From NCBI RefSeq assembly GCF_007833215.1, contig NZ_CP042239.1:744001-808000 (forward strand): a stretch of DNA of 64,000 nt, read 5' to 3'. Within the stretch, counting starts at the first letter, position 1. Each line of letters starts with the position of its first letter. Both the position numbers and the translations under genes were made by a program. The notes beneath the pieces are model-generated. The model saw nothing but the letters and a program-made list of their open reading frames with translations, searched no databases and was not told where the DNA came from. Origin of the DNA: Sphingomonas suaedae (GTDB lineage Bacteria; Pseudomonadota; Alphaproteobacteria; Sphingomonadales; Sphingomonadaceae). Positions 51,093 through 60,045 of the stretch are shown here, in pieces.

Positions 51093-51317
51093 AAAGTCTC
51101 TCAAAAAGGCGTGGGTCATCGGGCGGCAAACCCGCCGAGTGAGCCGAAACCGGCCCGCTTAGATCAGCGGGAAGGCGGACGCGCGATTGAGAGCGATGAA
51201 CTTCATGCGACCACCATAATGCGTAGCGCGGTTGCTGCAACCTGAACGATCACTCCTACGAAGTCGCGGCATTAGATTGAGCGGCGGAGACTCGGTCGGA
51301 AGCGGCCGGACGGCTAC
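51093..51317. other. Intergenic region upstream of the PhyH-like gene
   Basis: No gene seen. AT-richer sequence near 51,205-51,270 (ACCACCATAATGCG, ATTAGATTGAG) probably contains the promoter of the PhyH-like gene. Confidence 0.4.
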
Positions 51318-51374
51318 GCGCCCTAATAGCGGTCATCCGACGCCGTGATCACCTAACCCAGAAGCGGTCGGTCG
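51318..51374. repeat. Dispersed intergenic repeat, copy D
   Basis: Starts GCGCCCTAATAGCGGTCATC and ends AACCCAGAAGCGGTCGGTCG. With its flank GCTAC it is nearly identical to the start of copy E for about 25 bases. Confidence 0.65.
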
Positions 51375-51479
51375 CGCGATGATCCGACTGACTTAATTCG
51401 TATCATCAGTTCGATGACGCGGTCGTCGGCCCCGAAAGTCGATCCCGATGGTTCAGGATAGCCAATCGGAGTTTTGCTG

Positions 51480-52253
51480 ATGCACGAGGTTCAACGCGGG
51501 TCTGGCCGCCAGCTGCTACTTATTCACGGTCTCGGCGGGAGCTGGAAGTCGTGGAGCACCGTCATGGACGCCCTCAGTGCCGAACGGTCGCTTATAGCGG
51601 TTGATCTTCCCGGACACGGCGCAAGTCCAGCCGGCCCGGATAGCGGGACCTTCGATGGCCTCGTTGGTAGCGTCGAGCGTTACATCGCAGAACACAGACT
51701 TGAAGGAATCGACGTCGTCGGTAGCTCAATGGGTGCGCGGATCGCGCTGGAGCTTGCGCGGCGTGGCCAGATTGGCAACGTCGTGGCCTTTGATCCCGGC
51801 GGCTTCTGGCGCGGCTGGGAGCGCATATTTTTCAAAGTTACCATCGGAGTCTCGGGGCGGTTGGTTCGGGCAATCCGGCCTATGCTGCCAGCGCTAAGCA
51901 AGAACGCCGCATCACGCACAGCGCTGCTAGCACAGCTGTCGGCTCGCCCTTGGGCGCTCGACCCGACAGTTGTCGCGACCGAGCTTGAAGGCTTAAGCGC
52001 CACGTCGACATTCGATGCTCTGGTGAATGATCTCGCCAGCGGGCCTGAGCAAATTGGTCCAGCAGCAGATCCGTCTCGGCGACTTCTAATCGGTTGGGGT
52101 CGTCACGATCGCCTGTGCCTGCCGAGACAGGCAGCGCGCGCAAAGGCAGCCTTTCCTTCCGCCGAACTGCACTGGTTCGAGGCAAGCGGGCACTTTCCAA
52201 TGTTCGACCAGCCTGACGAGACAGTCGCAGTAATACTTGCTGCGACTCAGTGA
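51480..52253 (+). CDS. Alpha/beta hydrolase
   Basis: A 257-residue soluble hydrolase. The ATG lies 8 bases after GGAG. It shows the oxyanion loop LLLIHGLGGSWKSW, IAVDLPGHGAS, the nucleophile in VVGSSMGARIALELA (about residue 83), and the final His in ASGHFPMFDQP; the Asp is probably in GWGRHDRLCLP. All parts of the catalytic triad appear present. Substrate unknown. A decayed copy of its C-terminal end lies 270 bases downstream. Confidence 0.93.
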   Translation: MHEVQRGSGRQLLLIHGLGGSWKSWSTVMDALSAERSLIAVDLPGHGASPAGPDSGTFDGLVGSVERYIAEHRLEGIDVVGSSMGARIALELARRGQIGNVVAFDPGGFWRGWERIFFKVTIGVSGRLVRAIRPMLPALSKNAASRTALLAQLSARPWALDPTVVATELEGLSATSTFDALVNDLASGPEQIGPAADPSRRLLIGWGRHDRLCLPRQAARAKAAFPSAELHWFEASGHFPMFDQPDETVAVILAATQ

Positions 52254-52285
52254 TGCACTTTGGTCGCACTTAGCAGGGCAGCTAC

Positions 52286-52343
52286 GCGCCCTACTAGCGG
52301 TCACTCGATTTTATGTCCTGCGACGTCTAAAGCAGACATCAGG
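52286..52343. repeat. Dispersed intergenic repeat, copy E
   Basis: Starts GCGCCCTACTAGCGGTCACT and ends TAAAGCAGACATCAGG. The first third matches copy D; the rest is the most diverged of the set. Confidence 0.6.
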
Positions 52344-52347
52344 CAGC

Positions 52348-52509
52348 ATGGTCGACGATGGCATCGGTATGAGCCGGAGCGCGACTCCAGGCGGTGGAAG
52401 CCGCATTCTCGATGAACTGTCGGTTCTGCTGCACGCGCCGATCGAACGCGCTAATGCTGAGGCCGGCGGGCTGAGGGTGTCAGTTCGTGTGCCCATCGGC
52501 GGCAGTTGA
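52348..52509 (+). pseudogene. Probable C-terminal fragment of a sensor histidine kinase
   Basis: A 53-residue frame reading MVDDGIGMSRSATPGGGSRI, then LDELSVLLHAPIERANAEAG and GGLRVSVRVPIGGS. The DDGIG box and the closing V-R-V-P-I strand are those of the ATPase part of a histidine kinase (HWE/HisKA_2 type). The kinase core and sensor are missing. It appears to be a remnant rather than a gene. Confidence 0.45.
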
Positions 52510-52518
52510 GGCAACGCC

Positions 52519-52646
52519 CGGCAGACGGCGCGGACAAGAGACGCGCTTCTCTGTCCGAACATCCCCGCTGGCTCGGGCCAGCGGACATTTTCCGGTGTGG
52601 GACCAGCCAGAAGACGGTCGCCGTGATGCTCGCCGTAACTCGGTGA
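52519..52646 (+). pseudogene. Decayed C-terminal end of an alpha/beta hydrolase
   Basis: The stretch encodes, across frame changes, RQTARTRDA, then ASGHFPVWDQPE, then VAVMLAVTR and a stop. These line up with RQAARAKAA, ASGHFPMFDQPDE and VAVILAATQ at the end of the intact hydrolase at 51480-52253. Near 52,612 the alignment lacks two bases, breaking the frame. It is a paralogue remnant rather than a functional gene. Confidence 0.6.
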
Positions 52647-52878
52647 CGATGTTGCCTCGTAAGCAAAGCGAATACGTAACGACCCGCGTTACGGCTGCCT
52701 CAATCAAGTTTGAGCGGAAATCGTTGCGCAGCCGAACTGTGGTCCTCGAGCAACATGGGTCGAAAATGCCGTGTGCTGGAAATAAAATTGCGTCAATTCA
52801 TGCGTCCGTGTCGATCCTCCCAGCGTTGGGTTGCCGATCGTTCAGTTCGAGCGCTTCGTTTTCAAAGGCTTCCCCCTA
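52647..52878. other. Region upstream of the autotransporter gene
   Basis: No gene supported. GGAAATAAAATTGCGTCAAT near 52,780 is AT-rich and probably part of the autotransporter promoter. Confidence 0.4.
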
Positions 52879-55800
52879 ATGCTCACGACGCCCATCCAGT
52901 CGCGACGCACGCGCGCGCGCTTCACGCTTGCCTCGGCCCTTGCCGGAACTGCATCCGCCCTGCTCCTGGCATTGCCGTCCGCGGCCTTGGCGCAGGAAGA
53001 ATGCGGCGCCGCGCCCGCGACCCCCGGGACCGTGACGTGCACCCCTGCAGGTAACCCCTATCCGAACGGCGTCACCTATATCGCCCCACCCGCCGATCTC
53101 ACCATCGTGTTGGAGGATGGCGTGCGCATCGACACCACCGGCGGCTTCAATCTCGGCCTACTCGCGGTCGGTGACAACGCCTTTACGATCGACGGCGGCA
53201 CCAACACGCTCATCACCAGCGACAGCTTCGGCGTCCTCGTGTCGAACAATACCGATCCGATTTCGGTAACTCTCGACCGGATCGTCACCAACGGCACCAA
53301 TAATTTCGGCCTGATCGTCAGCTCGTCGGAAGGCGCGATCACGACGAGCACCAATGCCATCACCACCAGTGGCGCCGACGCCGACGGTATCAGCGCCAGC
53401 ACCGACACCGGCGCGATCACCATCCGGTCGGGCAGCGTCACGACCAGCGGCGAGAACGCTACCGGCATCGACGCCAACAGCGATGCGGGCAATCTCAACA
53501 TCACCTCCGGCACGATCCGTACCAGCGGTGTCGGCGGCGGCGGCTTCAGCGGCGGCGCGGTCGGCATCCTCGCCCAGACCGGCGGCACCGGAACGGTCAC
53601 CGTCAACTCGACCACGATCGACACCGCCGGGACCGACGCGTTCGGCATCCGTGCCGTGTCCAACACCGGCGCGGTATCGGTAACCTCGGGAACGATCGGC
53701 ACAACCGGCCTCAACGCTGACGGCATCACCGTCACCACAGCGGGCACCGCGACGATCAATGGCGGCGCCATAACCACCACGGGTGCGAATGCCGACGGCA
53801 TCGTCGCTAGCGGCGTCACCGGTGCCAACATAAACTTCACCTCGATCAGCACAACCGGCGCCAACGCCAATGGCGTGCTCGTCCCGGCAGGTGTCCAGTT
53901 CTTTGGCCCGCGCGCGACTGCAACCACCACGGTCAATGGCGGCAGCGTCAGCACCGTCGGCGCAACGTCGGACGGCGTCCGCGCGATCGCCGGCACCGAC
54001 ACCGCGACGGTCAATGTCACCGGGGACATCACGACCCAGGGTGCGAACAGCCGCGGCATCTTCGCCACCGGCCCGATGGGCGTTGCAGTCACCAACGGCG
54101 GCACGATCAGCACCGCTGGCGTCACCTCCAACGGTGTCGATGCGTCGAGCACGACCGGTCCGGTCAACGTCACGGTCAATAACGTGACCACCACCGGTAA
54201 CGGCTCGCGCGCCGTCGTCGTCAATGCGACCACCGGCAATGCTACCGCAACCGTCAACGGCGCAGTGCGCACCACCGGCACCACTGCCGATGCGCTGACC
54301 GTCACCAGCGGTGGCAACAGCGTCGTCAACGTCGGCGCCAACGGCTCGTTCGCCACCACGCAGGGCAATTCGATCGTTCTGAATTCGCTTGGCAGCAGCA
54401 CCCTCAACAACGCCGGAACGATCGCCAATAACGCCAACGGCTTCGCGCTCGTCGCCATCGGCGGGCCGATCACCATCAACAACAGCGGCAATCTGTCGTC
54501 GGATATCGTCCTGACCGCCGGTGCGGACCGCATAAACAACAGCGGCACCTTCACCGTCGGCCCAAATCCGGACTTCGGCGCAGGCAGCGACAGCTTCGTC
54601 AATAGCGGGCTGATCCTGGTCGGGTCCGGCGCAGCAGCGACCGTCGCCCCGACGTTCACCGGCCTCGAAACCATGACCAACAGCGGCACCATCGATCTGC
54701 GCAACGGACGCGCGGGCGACACGCTGACTCTGCCGGGCACCTACGCGGGCGCCAATGGCACGCTCGGCCTGGATGTCGCGTTCGGCGCGGCACCAGTGGC
54801 TGATCAGCTGGTCATCGGCGGCGTTGCCAGCGGTGCCACGACCATCCAGCTCAACCAGCTGGCCGGAGCGCAGCCGACTTTGAATTCAGGCATCGTGCTG
54901 GTCCGTGCCGCGACCGGATCGGATGCCAATGCGTTCGATTTGGCGGGCGGTTCGCTCACTTCGGGCTTTGTCCGGCTGGAAGTCGTCTTCGACCCCGCCA
55001 CCGGCACCTACGCGCTGACCGGCGCACCAAGCGACAGCGCCTTCCGCACGCTCAATTTCAATGAGGGCGTTCGTAGCCTCTGGCTGAAATCCGCCGACAC
55101 CGTTTCGGGCCAGCTTCGAGCTCGCCGCGATGCGCTGTGGACGCAGGGCGGCGGCGATGTTGCCGGACGCACATGGCTGCAGATGCACGGTTCGGTCGAA
55201 ACCCGTGGCGGGAGCCGTAATTTCAACAGCTTCGGCCAGTCGCGCCTGACTAACACCGGCTATGAGCAGGATTATTTCGGCGGACAGATCGGCTTTGACA
55301 TTAGCGGCGGTGCCGGTGAGCGTGGTGGCTTCGCCTTCGGGGTCACCGGCGGCTATATCAATTCGTCGATGAGCTTCGCTGGCTCGTCCGACCGGCTGAG
55401 CTTCGACGTCATCAACGGCGGCGTTTATGGCAGCTTCACGTCGGGTAACGTCTTCATCAACGCGATCGGAAAATACGACTATTTCTGGGCGAAGACGAAT
55501 ATGCCCGGCGCCGGTTTCCAAGACGACACCAATGGCGGCGTCTATGGTGCGCGGGCAGAGGCGGGCATCCGCTTCGGCAGCGACAGCTTCTTCGTCGAAC
55601 CAGCGGCCAGCATCTCGTATGTGAAGAACGATTTCGACGATCTGTCGCTCAACGGCACGACGATCAGCTTCGATGATGACGATGGCCTGCGCGGGCGCGC
55701 CGGTGGCCGCATCGGCGGTGCCTTCGGCATTGGCGGCGGCGCGGAAGCGGCGGTCTATGTGGGAGGCAATTACGTCCATGAGTTCAAGGGCCGCGACCGC

Positions 55801-56010
55801 GTTACCTTTACCAGCGGCGGCACGAGCCTCGATTTCACCAACAATCGCATTCGCGATTATGGCGAAGCCACACTGGGTGTGACGATCGCCCAGAGCCAGG
55901 GGATCAGCGGCTTCATCGAAGGCAACTACATCCGCTCCTTCACCGACAGCAACGGTACCGGAAGCATCGACGGCGCCGGCGGCCGCGCGGGCATCCGCCT
56001 CCAGTTCTGA
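52879..56010 (+). CDS. Autotransporter with repetitive passenger and C-terminal beta-barrel
   Basis: A 1043-residue type V secretion protein. The start MLTTPIQSRRTRARFTLASA begins a signal peptide cleaved after SAALA (about residue 38). The passenger (about 40-760) is a beta-helix type repeat with many TTGANADGI and TTSGENATGI-like units rich in Thr, Gly, Asn. The barrel (about 770-1043) starts near LWLKSADTVSGQLRARRDAL and ends in the aromatic terminal residue of GIRLQF, as required for outer-membrane insertion. There is no protease or esterase motif in the passenger, so adhesion or aggregation is the likely role. A hairpin follows the stop. Confidence 0.9.
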   Translation: MLTTPIQSRRTRARFTLASALAGTASALLLALPSAALAQEECGAAPATPGTVTCTPAGNPYPNGVTYIAPPADLTIVLEDGVRIDTTGGFNLGLLAVGDNAFTIDGGTNTLITSDSFGVLVSNNTDPISVTLDRIVTNGTNNFGLIVSSSEGAITTSTNAITTSGADADGISASTDTGAITIRSGSVTTSGENATGIDANSDAGNLNITSGTIRTSGVGGGGFSGGAVGILAQTGGTGTVTVNSTTIDTAGTDAFGIRAVSNTGAVSVTSGTIGTTGLNADGITVTTAGTATINGGAITTTGANADGIVASGVTGANINFTSISTTGANANGVLVPAGVQFFGPRATATTTVNGGSVSTVGATSDGVRAIAGTDTATVNVTGDITTQGANSRGIFATGPMGVAVTNGGTISTAGVTSNGVDASSTTGPVNVTVNNVTTTGNGSRAVVVNATTGNATATVNGAVRTTGTTADALTVTSGGNSVVNVGANGSFATTQGNSIVLNSLGSSTLNNAGTIANNANGFALVAIGGPITINNSGNLSSDIVLTAGADRINNSGTFTVGPNPDFGAGSDSFVNSGLILVGSGAAATVAPTFTGLETMTNSGTIDLRNGRAGDTLTLPGTYAGANGTLGLDVAFGAAPVADQLVIGGVASGATTIQLNQLAGAQPTLNSGIVLVRAATGSDANAFDLAGGSLTSGFVRLEVVFDPATGTYALTGAPSDSAFRTLNFNEGVRSLWLKSADTVSGQLRARRDALWTQGGGDVAGRTWLQMHGSVETRGGSRNFNSFGQSRLTNTGYEQDYFGGQIGFDISGGAGERGGFAFGVTGGYINSSMSFAGSSDRLSFDVINGGVYGSFTSGNVFINAIGKYDYFWAKTNMPGAGFQDDTNGGVYGARAEAGIRFGSDSFFVEPAASISYVKNDFDDLSLNGTTISFDDDDGLRGRAGGRIGGAFGIGGGAEAAVYVGGNYVHEFKGRDRVTFTSGGTSLDFTNNRIRDYGEATLGVTIAQSQGISGFIEGNYIRSFTDSNGTGSIDGAGGRAGIRLQF

Positions 56011-56041
56011 ACTGCCTGGGTCCGAGATAGGAAAATCGTCA

Positions 56042-56067
56042 CGGGGTGCATGGCAACATGCACCCCG
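56042..56067 (+). terminator. Hairpin after the autotransporter gene
   Basis: A perfect 11-bp stem (CGGGGTGCATG and its complement) with a GCAA loop, 31 bases after the stop. No long T-run follows, so it may be a weak or bidirectional terminator. Confidence 0.65.
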
Positions 56068-56220
56068 CTGCTTGATCCGCGTAGCGAATGGCTGCTTCTC
56101 TGCAGTCGGCGGCGCATAGCGGAAATCCCGCAATCGGCCCAAAACTGGTCGCCCCTAGACCGCATTAGGAAATGGCGCAAACTGGGCCGATAGCAGAATG
56201 CACACTTTCAACTCAGGCGG

Positions 56221-56273
56221 CGGGCAAAACCGTCGATTAGACATCTGTCCAGTGTCCTAGAAGCGGTCGTCGG
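56221..56273. repeat. Dispersed intergenic repeat, copy F (partial)
   Basis: Contains CGATTAGAC and ends TCCTAGAAGCGGTCGTCGG, matching the CGTTTAGAC and the TCCTAGAAGCCGCCGTTGG end of copy A. The first part has diverged beyond recognition. The rest of 56,068-56,357 shows no gene. Confidence 0.5.
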
Positions 56274-56357
56274 CGAAGCGCATCAAAACCTTCGGCACGC
56301 TCTGCCCACTGGACAAATCCGCAGTGTTTCTGATCCCGGTGCTGCTGGGTGCCACGG

Positions 56358-57281
56358 CTACCAGTAACTGCCGGTTTTGAGACATTGCTGCCATTTGCGC
56401 ATCGAACGCATCCGGCAGGTTGAATCCGAGCAAAGTGCTACATCGGCGCGATATTTCTGCTGGCATTCGGTATCGCGCGATGTTGCTGGCTTCGTCGTCG
56501 CGACGGATCCGCCGAGCAGCGCCTTCATCTCAGGCGAGGTGGCGAGTTGCCCGGGAGTCTGGCCATCCTTGTTGCGAAGGGCCTTGTTAGCGCCCTTGTT
56601 CAGCAGAATCTTTGCCAGCTCGACGCGGTCACGCTGCGCTGCCTGATGCAGCAGGGTCCAGCCATATTCGTCCTGCTGGTTCACCCGTACGCAATCTTCG
56701 AGCAAACCGGTCAGCTCGTCAGGCTTGTTGTACCAGACCGCATCCTTCGCTGCGAGGAACGGCCGCAATGCCGGCGACCGGCTGCTGCTCGCAGGGTCGT
56801 TGCGCGCCATTTCGCACATGCCATTGGACTTGACGGGGGCGCCCTTCGCCGGGCCCTTGGGCGATGCTGCGCCGCCGGCCTCGCGGGTCGGGGTCTGTGC
56901 GCCGCTCATCGCCTTGCGCAGTTCGGCTTTGACCGACGTTGAATAGGCCATCTGATAGGGTGTGTACCCCACCGAATTGTTCCTGGCGTTCGGGTCGGCA
57001 CCGCGGGCAAGCATCGCCCTGACCAACTCGAGATCGCCCGCCTCCGCCGCAAAGTGAAGGAGCGTGTAGCCCTCCTCATTCTCCAGATTGATGTCGAACT
57101 GACCGCTGTCGATGATCCTGAGCGCTTCAGCGCTGGATTTCACGCTGATGAGGTAGCGTGCGTTGTCCCATGGATCCACCTGAAGGGCGCGAATGCTACC
57201 CGTCCATGCGGCGCTAGCGCCTGCAACCAGTCCAAGCGCGATCAGCGTCGCGACGGAAATCATCGTGAAGGTCTTCCGCAT
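56358..57281 (-). CDS. Exported ankyrin-repeat protein
   Basis: A 307-residue protein with an N-terminal signal or anchor (MRKTFTMISVATLIALGLVA). Ankyrin units are clear at about residues 68-100 (NEEGYTLLHFAAEAGDLELV) and about 203-260 (DEYGWTLLHQAAQRDRVELA, then KILLNKGANKALRNKDGQTP). A linker rich in Pro, Gly and Ala separates the two groups, and the C-terminus has four cysteines. The partner it binds is unknown. It is the last gene of a minus-strand group with a DUF3592 protein and a lipoprotein. Confidence 0.85.
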   Translation of the reverse strand: MRKTFTMISVATLIALGLVAGASAAWTGSIRALQVDPWDNARYLISVKSSAEALRIIDSGQFDINLENEEGYTLLHFAAEAGDLELVRAMLARGADPNARNNSVGYTPYQMAYSTSVKAELRKAMSGAQTPTREAGGAASPKGPAKGAPVKSNGMCEMARNDPASSSRSPALRPFLAAKDAVWYNKPDELTGLLEDCVRVNQQDEYGWTLLHQAAQRDRVELAKILLNKGANKALRNKDGQTPGQLATSPEMKALLGGSVATTKPATSRDTECQQKYRADVALCSDSTCRMRSMRKWQQCLKTGSYW

Positions 57282-57351
57282 AAACTGCTGCCACACCTGG
57301 CGCGTACAGGTCGGGACCGCCCGGACCTGTCGCAACGAATTGACGGCGCGC

Positions 57352-57837
57352 TCAGGCGAGGCCTGCAAGCAGCGCCGCGCCCAACCCCGCAAAGCCACCG
57401 CCGACGATCACCATTGCCGCCGCTACGAAAAGGCTCGGCTTGTCGAGAACCGGTGCGCTGTCCTGAGGTTGAGCGGGGTCGTACCAGAGGTCGATCATCT
57501 TGCCCGGCGGATGCGCCAGCAGCCACTGCTGCGCCGGCGGAAACAGCGAGAATCGAAGCGCCGTACAAAGGGCGGTTCGATCCCCCTCGAACACCTGCCC
57601 TTCTACCGCGTAGCGATACCGAAGCTTTGGCTCATACCAGGTCGTCGAATCGCCGTCGCTATCGGTACTCTCGCGATCGATCAGTTGCGCATCGATCACT
57701 TCCGCATCGGTCCGCTTCCAGTGCGCCTTTGCGCTGGCGAAACGCCGTCCTTGCTTGCGATAGCGGTGGATACCGAACCAGGCGATCGGAATGCCGAGCA
57801 GGATCAGACCCAACGATACCGCGGTAAATGTGTCCAT
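57352..57837 (-). CDS. DUF3592-like membrane protein
   Basis: A 161-residue protein starting MDTFTAVSLGLILLGIPIAW, a first TM helix, followed by a soluble domain with WKRTDAEVIDAQLIDRESTD and LRYRYAVEGQVFEGDRTAL, the pattern of DUF3592. A second TM helix ends the protein (LFVAAAMVIVGGGFAGLG). The start was set at this Met because the frame upstream overlaps the lipoprotein gene. It lies 16 bases after that gene. Function unknown. Confidence 0.82.
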   Translation of the reverse strand: MDTFTAVSLGLILLGIPIAWFGIHRYRKQGRRFASAKAHWKRTDAEVIDAQLIDRESTDSDGDSTTWYEPKLRYRYAVEGQVFEGDRTALCTALRFSLFPPAQQWLLAHPPGKMIDLWYDPAQPQDSAPVLDKPSLFVAAAMVIVGGGFAGLGAALLAGLA

Positions 57838-57853
57838 TTCCTTCCCCCCCAAC

Positions 57854-58762
57854 TCAGCTGCCGAACCGCGCGATGCACTGGTCGCCGATCTGGTCGAGCC
57901 GCCCGGACTCGGCGACCGCCTTGATCGCGGCCTCAATCCCCTCGGGAGCGGGTGTGGGCATCGCCGAGAACCGCGCGTGCACAGTGCGATAGGCTGCCGC
58001 GTAACGCTTCGCGAGCGCGCTCGCCTTCGCGCCCTTCGCCAGCCCGCCTTCTTCCGCGAAGCTCAGGACATCGTCGCAGATCGTCAGCGCGGTGGCGTCG
58101 TCCGTGGGCAACGCGGCCGCTGCCTTGTCGATCTTCGGATCGCTCCTGCGGCACTCCGCCGCCCATGCCCGGGCCGTACCGGCGGTCATCACCTGCCCGA
58201 GCCGCGTGGTGGCGTCGTCATTGGCCTTGGTCAGCTTGTCGGCGCCACCTGCAAGGATCGCCGCCTTGTGCAGCAGATATCCGGCCTGCGGATCATAGAT
58301 GATGCGTGCCTCGGCATCCATGTCCCGGCCGCCGAGATTGTCGTAGGCGATCGCCGCCGCGCACACGACCGTGCGTTCATAAGGTTCGCGTGGCAGCTCA
58401 GGAACCGGTTCCTCGTCGATGCCATAGGCCTTGAAGCACGTGTTGATGGTCGTCGCCCAGTGCGACCCTACCGCCGACTGGATCGCCGCTTCGGTTCCCA
58501 GCGCTTTGCCTGGATCCTCGTTGCTCCCCGGGAAAAGCGAGTAGAAGCCGTTCGCATTCGCCAGTTCGCGGCCCTTCGCCGACACCCGATCGAAGCGTTC
58601 CTTGTCCTTTAGCGGCGTCGCCCCGATGAGCATTACCCCTGCGCGGGTGCACAGCAAGGCGCGCTCTTTAGGGTCCTCGGGCAGGTCGCCAAAGTCCCGC
58701 GCTCCGCAGCCGGACGCCAGCAACGAAGCGGAAACGAGCAGAATGATCGGAAAGCGGGTCAT
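57854..58762 (-). CDS. Predicted lipoprotein of unknown function
   Basis: A 302-residue protein with a lipoprotein signal (MTRFPIILLVSASLLASGC, the lipobox Cys at residue 19). The mature part is helical and contains seven or so cysteines. It includes DLPEDPKERALLCTRAGVML and GRDMDAEARIIYDPQAGYLL. The start at 58762 was chosen for the signal. I do not recognise the family. It heads a three-gene minus-strand group. Confidence 0.8.
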   Translation of the reverse strand: MTRFPIILLVSASLLASGCGARDFGDLPEDPKERALLCTRAGVMLIGATPLKDKERFDRVSAKGRELANANGFYSLFPGSNEDPGKALGTEAAIQSAVGSHWATTINTCFKAYGIDEEPVPELPREPYERTVVCAAAIAYDNLGGRDMDAEARIIYDPQAGYLLHKAAILAGGADKLTKANDDATTRLGQVMTAGTARAWAAECRRSDPKIDKAAAALPTDDATALTICDDVLSFAEEGGLAKGAKASALAKRYAAAYRTVHARFSAMPTPAPEGIEAAIKAVAESGRLDQIGDQCIARFGS

Positions 58763-58953
58763 AGGCCTCTCGTGCGACGATAATGCTGATCCTGCTTGCA
58801 GTCCGGCGGTCCGGGCACGAGCGGCGCGCGACCAGCGGGGCGCTGGCGCCGCCCGGCGGGCCTCAATGCGACAAAAGCGCTTGGCAGCACGACCGAATTG
58901 CCGCATTCCCGACAAGGGCTGGGGCGAATTTTCCATAGCGTACAGAGGTTTGC

Positions 58954-60045
58954 GTGCAGCGTATCTTGCGTAGCATCATGCGTGGAACCGCCATCCGGCT
59001 TTGTGCGGTGCTGTGGCTGTTCGGATATGCTCTGGTGATCGGCGGCGCGATTGCTCAAGGGCGTTTTGCGGGCGGCATGATGGTGGCTGCCAATGTCCCG
59101 CTGCTGCTGCTCGGCATCGCGCAGGCCGGGGCGCTTAGCCTGCTGCTTGACCACCTGGAGGAACGGGCCGGACACGTAAAATGGCTGCTCATGGCGATCG
59201 CCGGACTGGTAGCGGCGATGATCCAGACTTCAGCCGACCAGGCGCTGCTTCAGCTGCTTGCCCTCACCATAGTGCCGAGCTGGCAAGACTGGGCGGTCGG
59301 TATGCAGCCCCAGCGTCTGGTGCTGATGCTGATCCTCTATTGCTGGACCATGTATCTGTCGATCGCGCTCGTCTGGGCTGCGCGCGCGACCGATATGGCC
59401 CGGCTGAACGAGGCACGTGCGATAAGCTTTGCCGCCGCGGCGAGCCGTGCCGAGGCGGCGGCGCTGCGGCTTCAGCTCAACCCGCATTTTCTGTTCAATA
59501 CGCTCAACGGGATCTCCAGCCTGGTGGTGCGGGGACGCGATGACGAGGCGGAAGACATGCTCGGCCGCCTAGCCGACTTTCTGCGTGCGGCGTTGGTCTC
59601 GCGACCTGATGCGATGGTGCCGATCGCGCAGGAGCTGGGGACAATCCGCGCCTATCTGGAAATCGAACGCGCCCGCTTCGGCGACCGGCTGAACCTGACG
59701 ATCGAGCTCGACCCCGGTCTGCAGGAACTGCTGGTTCCGAATTTCCTGCTCCAGCCTCTGGTCGAGAACGCGGTGCGCCATGGCGTGGCCGAGACCCAGG
59801 GACCGGGGAACATTCGCATCAGCGTGACCGGCGATGGCCGGGTGGCTCGCATTGAGCTGTTCAATACCAGCACTGGCCGCGGTGGTGCAGGACGGGGTCA
59901 CGGTATCGGCATCGAAAACAGCCGGAGGCGGCTCCAGCTGCATTATGGGGACAGGGCAGTAATAGGACATGGCCCTGTGGCGGACGGGTATCGGGTCGCG
60001 ATCGACCTTCCGATGGCGGCACACGAACGAGAGAAGGTGGCATGA
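58954..60045 (+). CDS. LytS-type sensor histidine kinase (His_kinase family)
   Basis: A 363-residue membrane kinase. Four TM stretches occupy about residues 12-145 and there is no separate periplasmic domain. The phosphoacceptor is His178 in LRLQLNPHFLFNTLNGISSL, the hallmark of the LytS/YehU class. The ATPase part shows LLQPLVENAVRHGV and HGIGIENSRRRLQLHYG. It starts at GTG (an ATG eight codons on is possible) and overlaps its response regulator gene as ATGA. The stimulus is unknown. Confidence 0.93.
   Translation: MQRILRSIMRGTAIRLCAVLWLFGYALVIGGAIAQGRFAGGMMVAANVPLLLLGIAQAGALSLLLDHLEERAGHVKWLLMAIAGLVAAMIQTSADQALLQLLALTIVPSWQDWAVGMQPQRLVLMLILYCWTMYLSIALVWAARATDMARLNEARAISFAAAASRAEAAALRLQLNPHFLFNTLNGISSLVVRGRDDEAEDMLGRLADFLRAALVSRPDAMVPIAQELGTIRAYLEIERARFGDRLNLTIELDPGLQELLVPNFLLQPLVENAVRHGVAETQGPGNIRISVTGDGRVARIELFNTSTGRGGAGRGHGIGIENSRRRLQLHYGDRAVIGHGPVADGYRVAIDLPMAAHEREKVA

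Noticed and set aside
53076..54740. A 554-codon minus-strand frame inside the autotransporter
   Set aside because: It reads as a Pro/Val/Thr-rich repetitive product, the complement of the passenger repeats, with no start signal.
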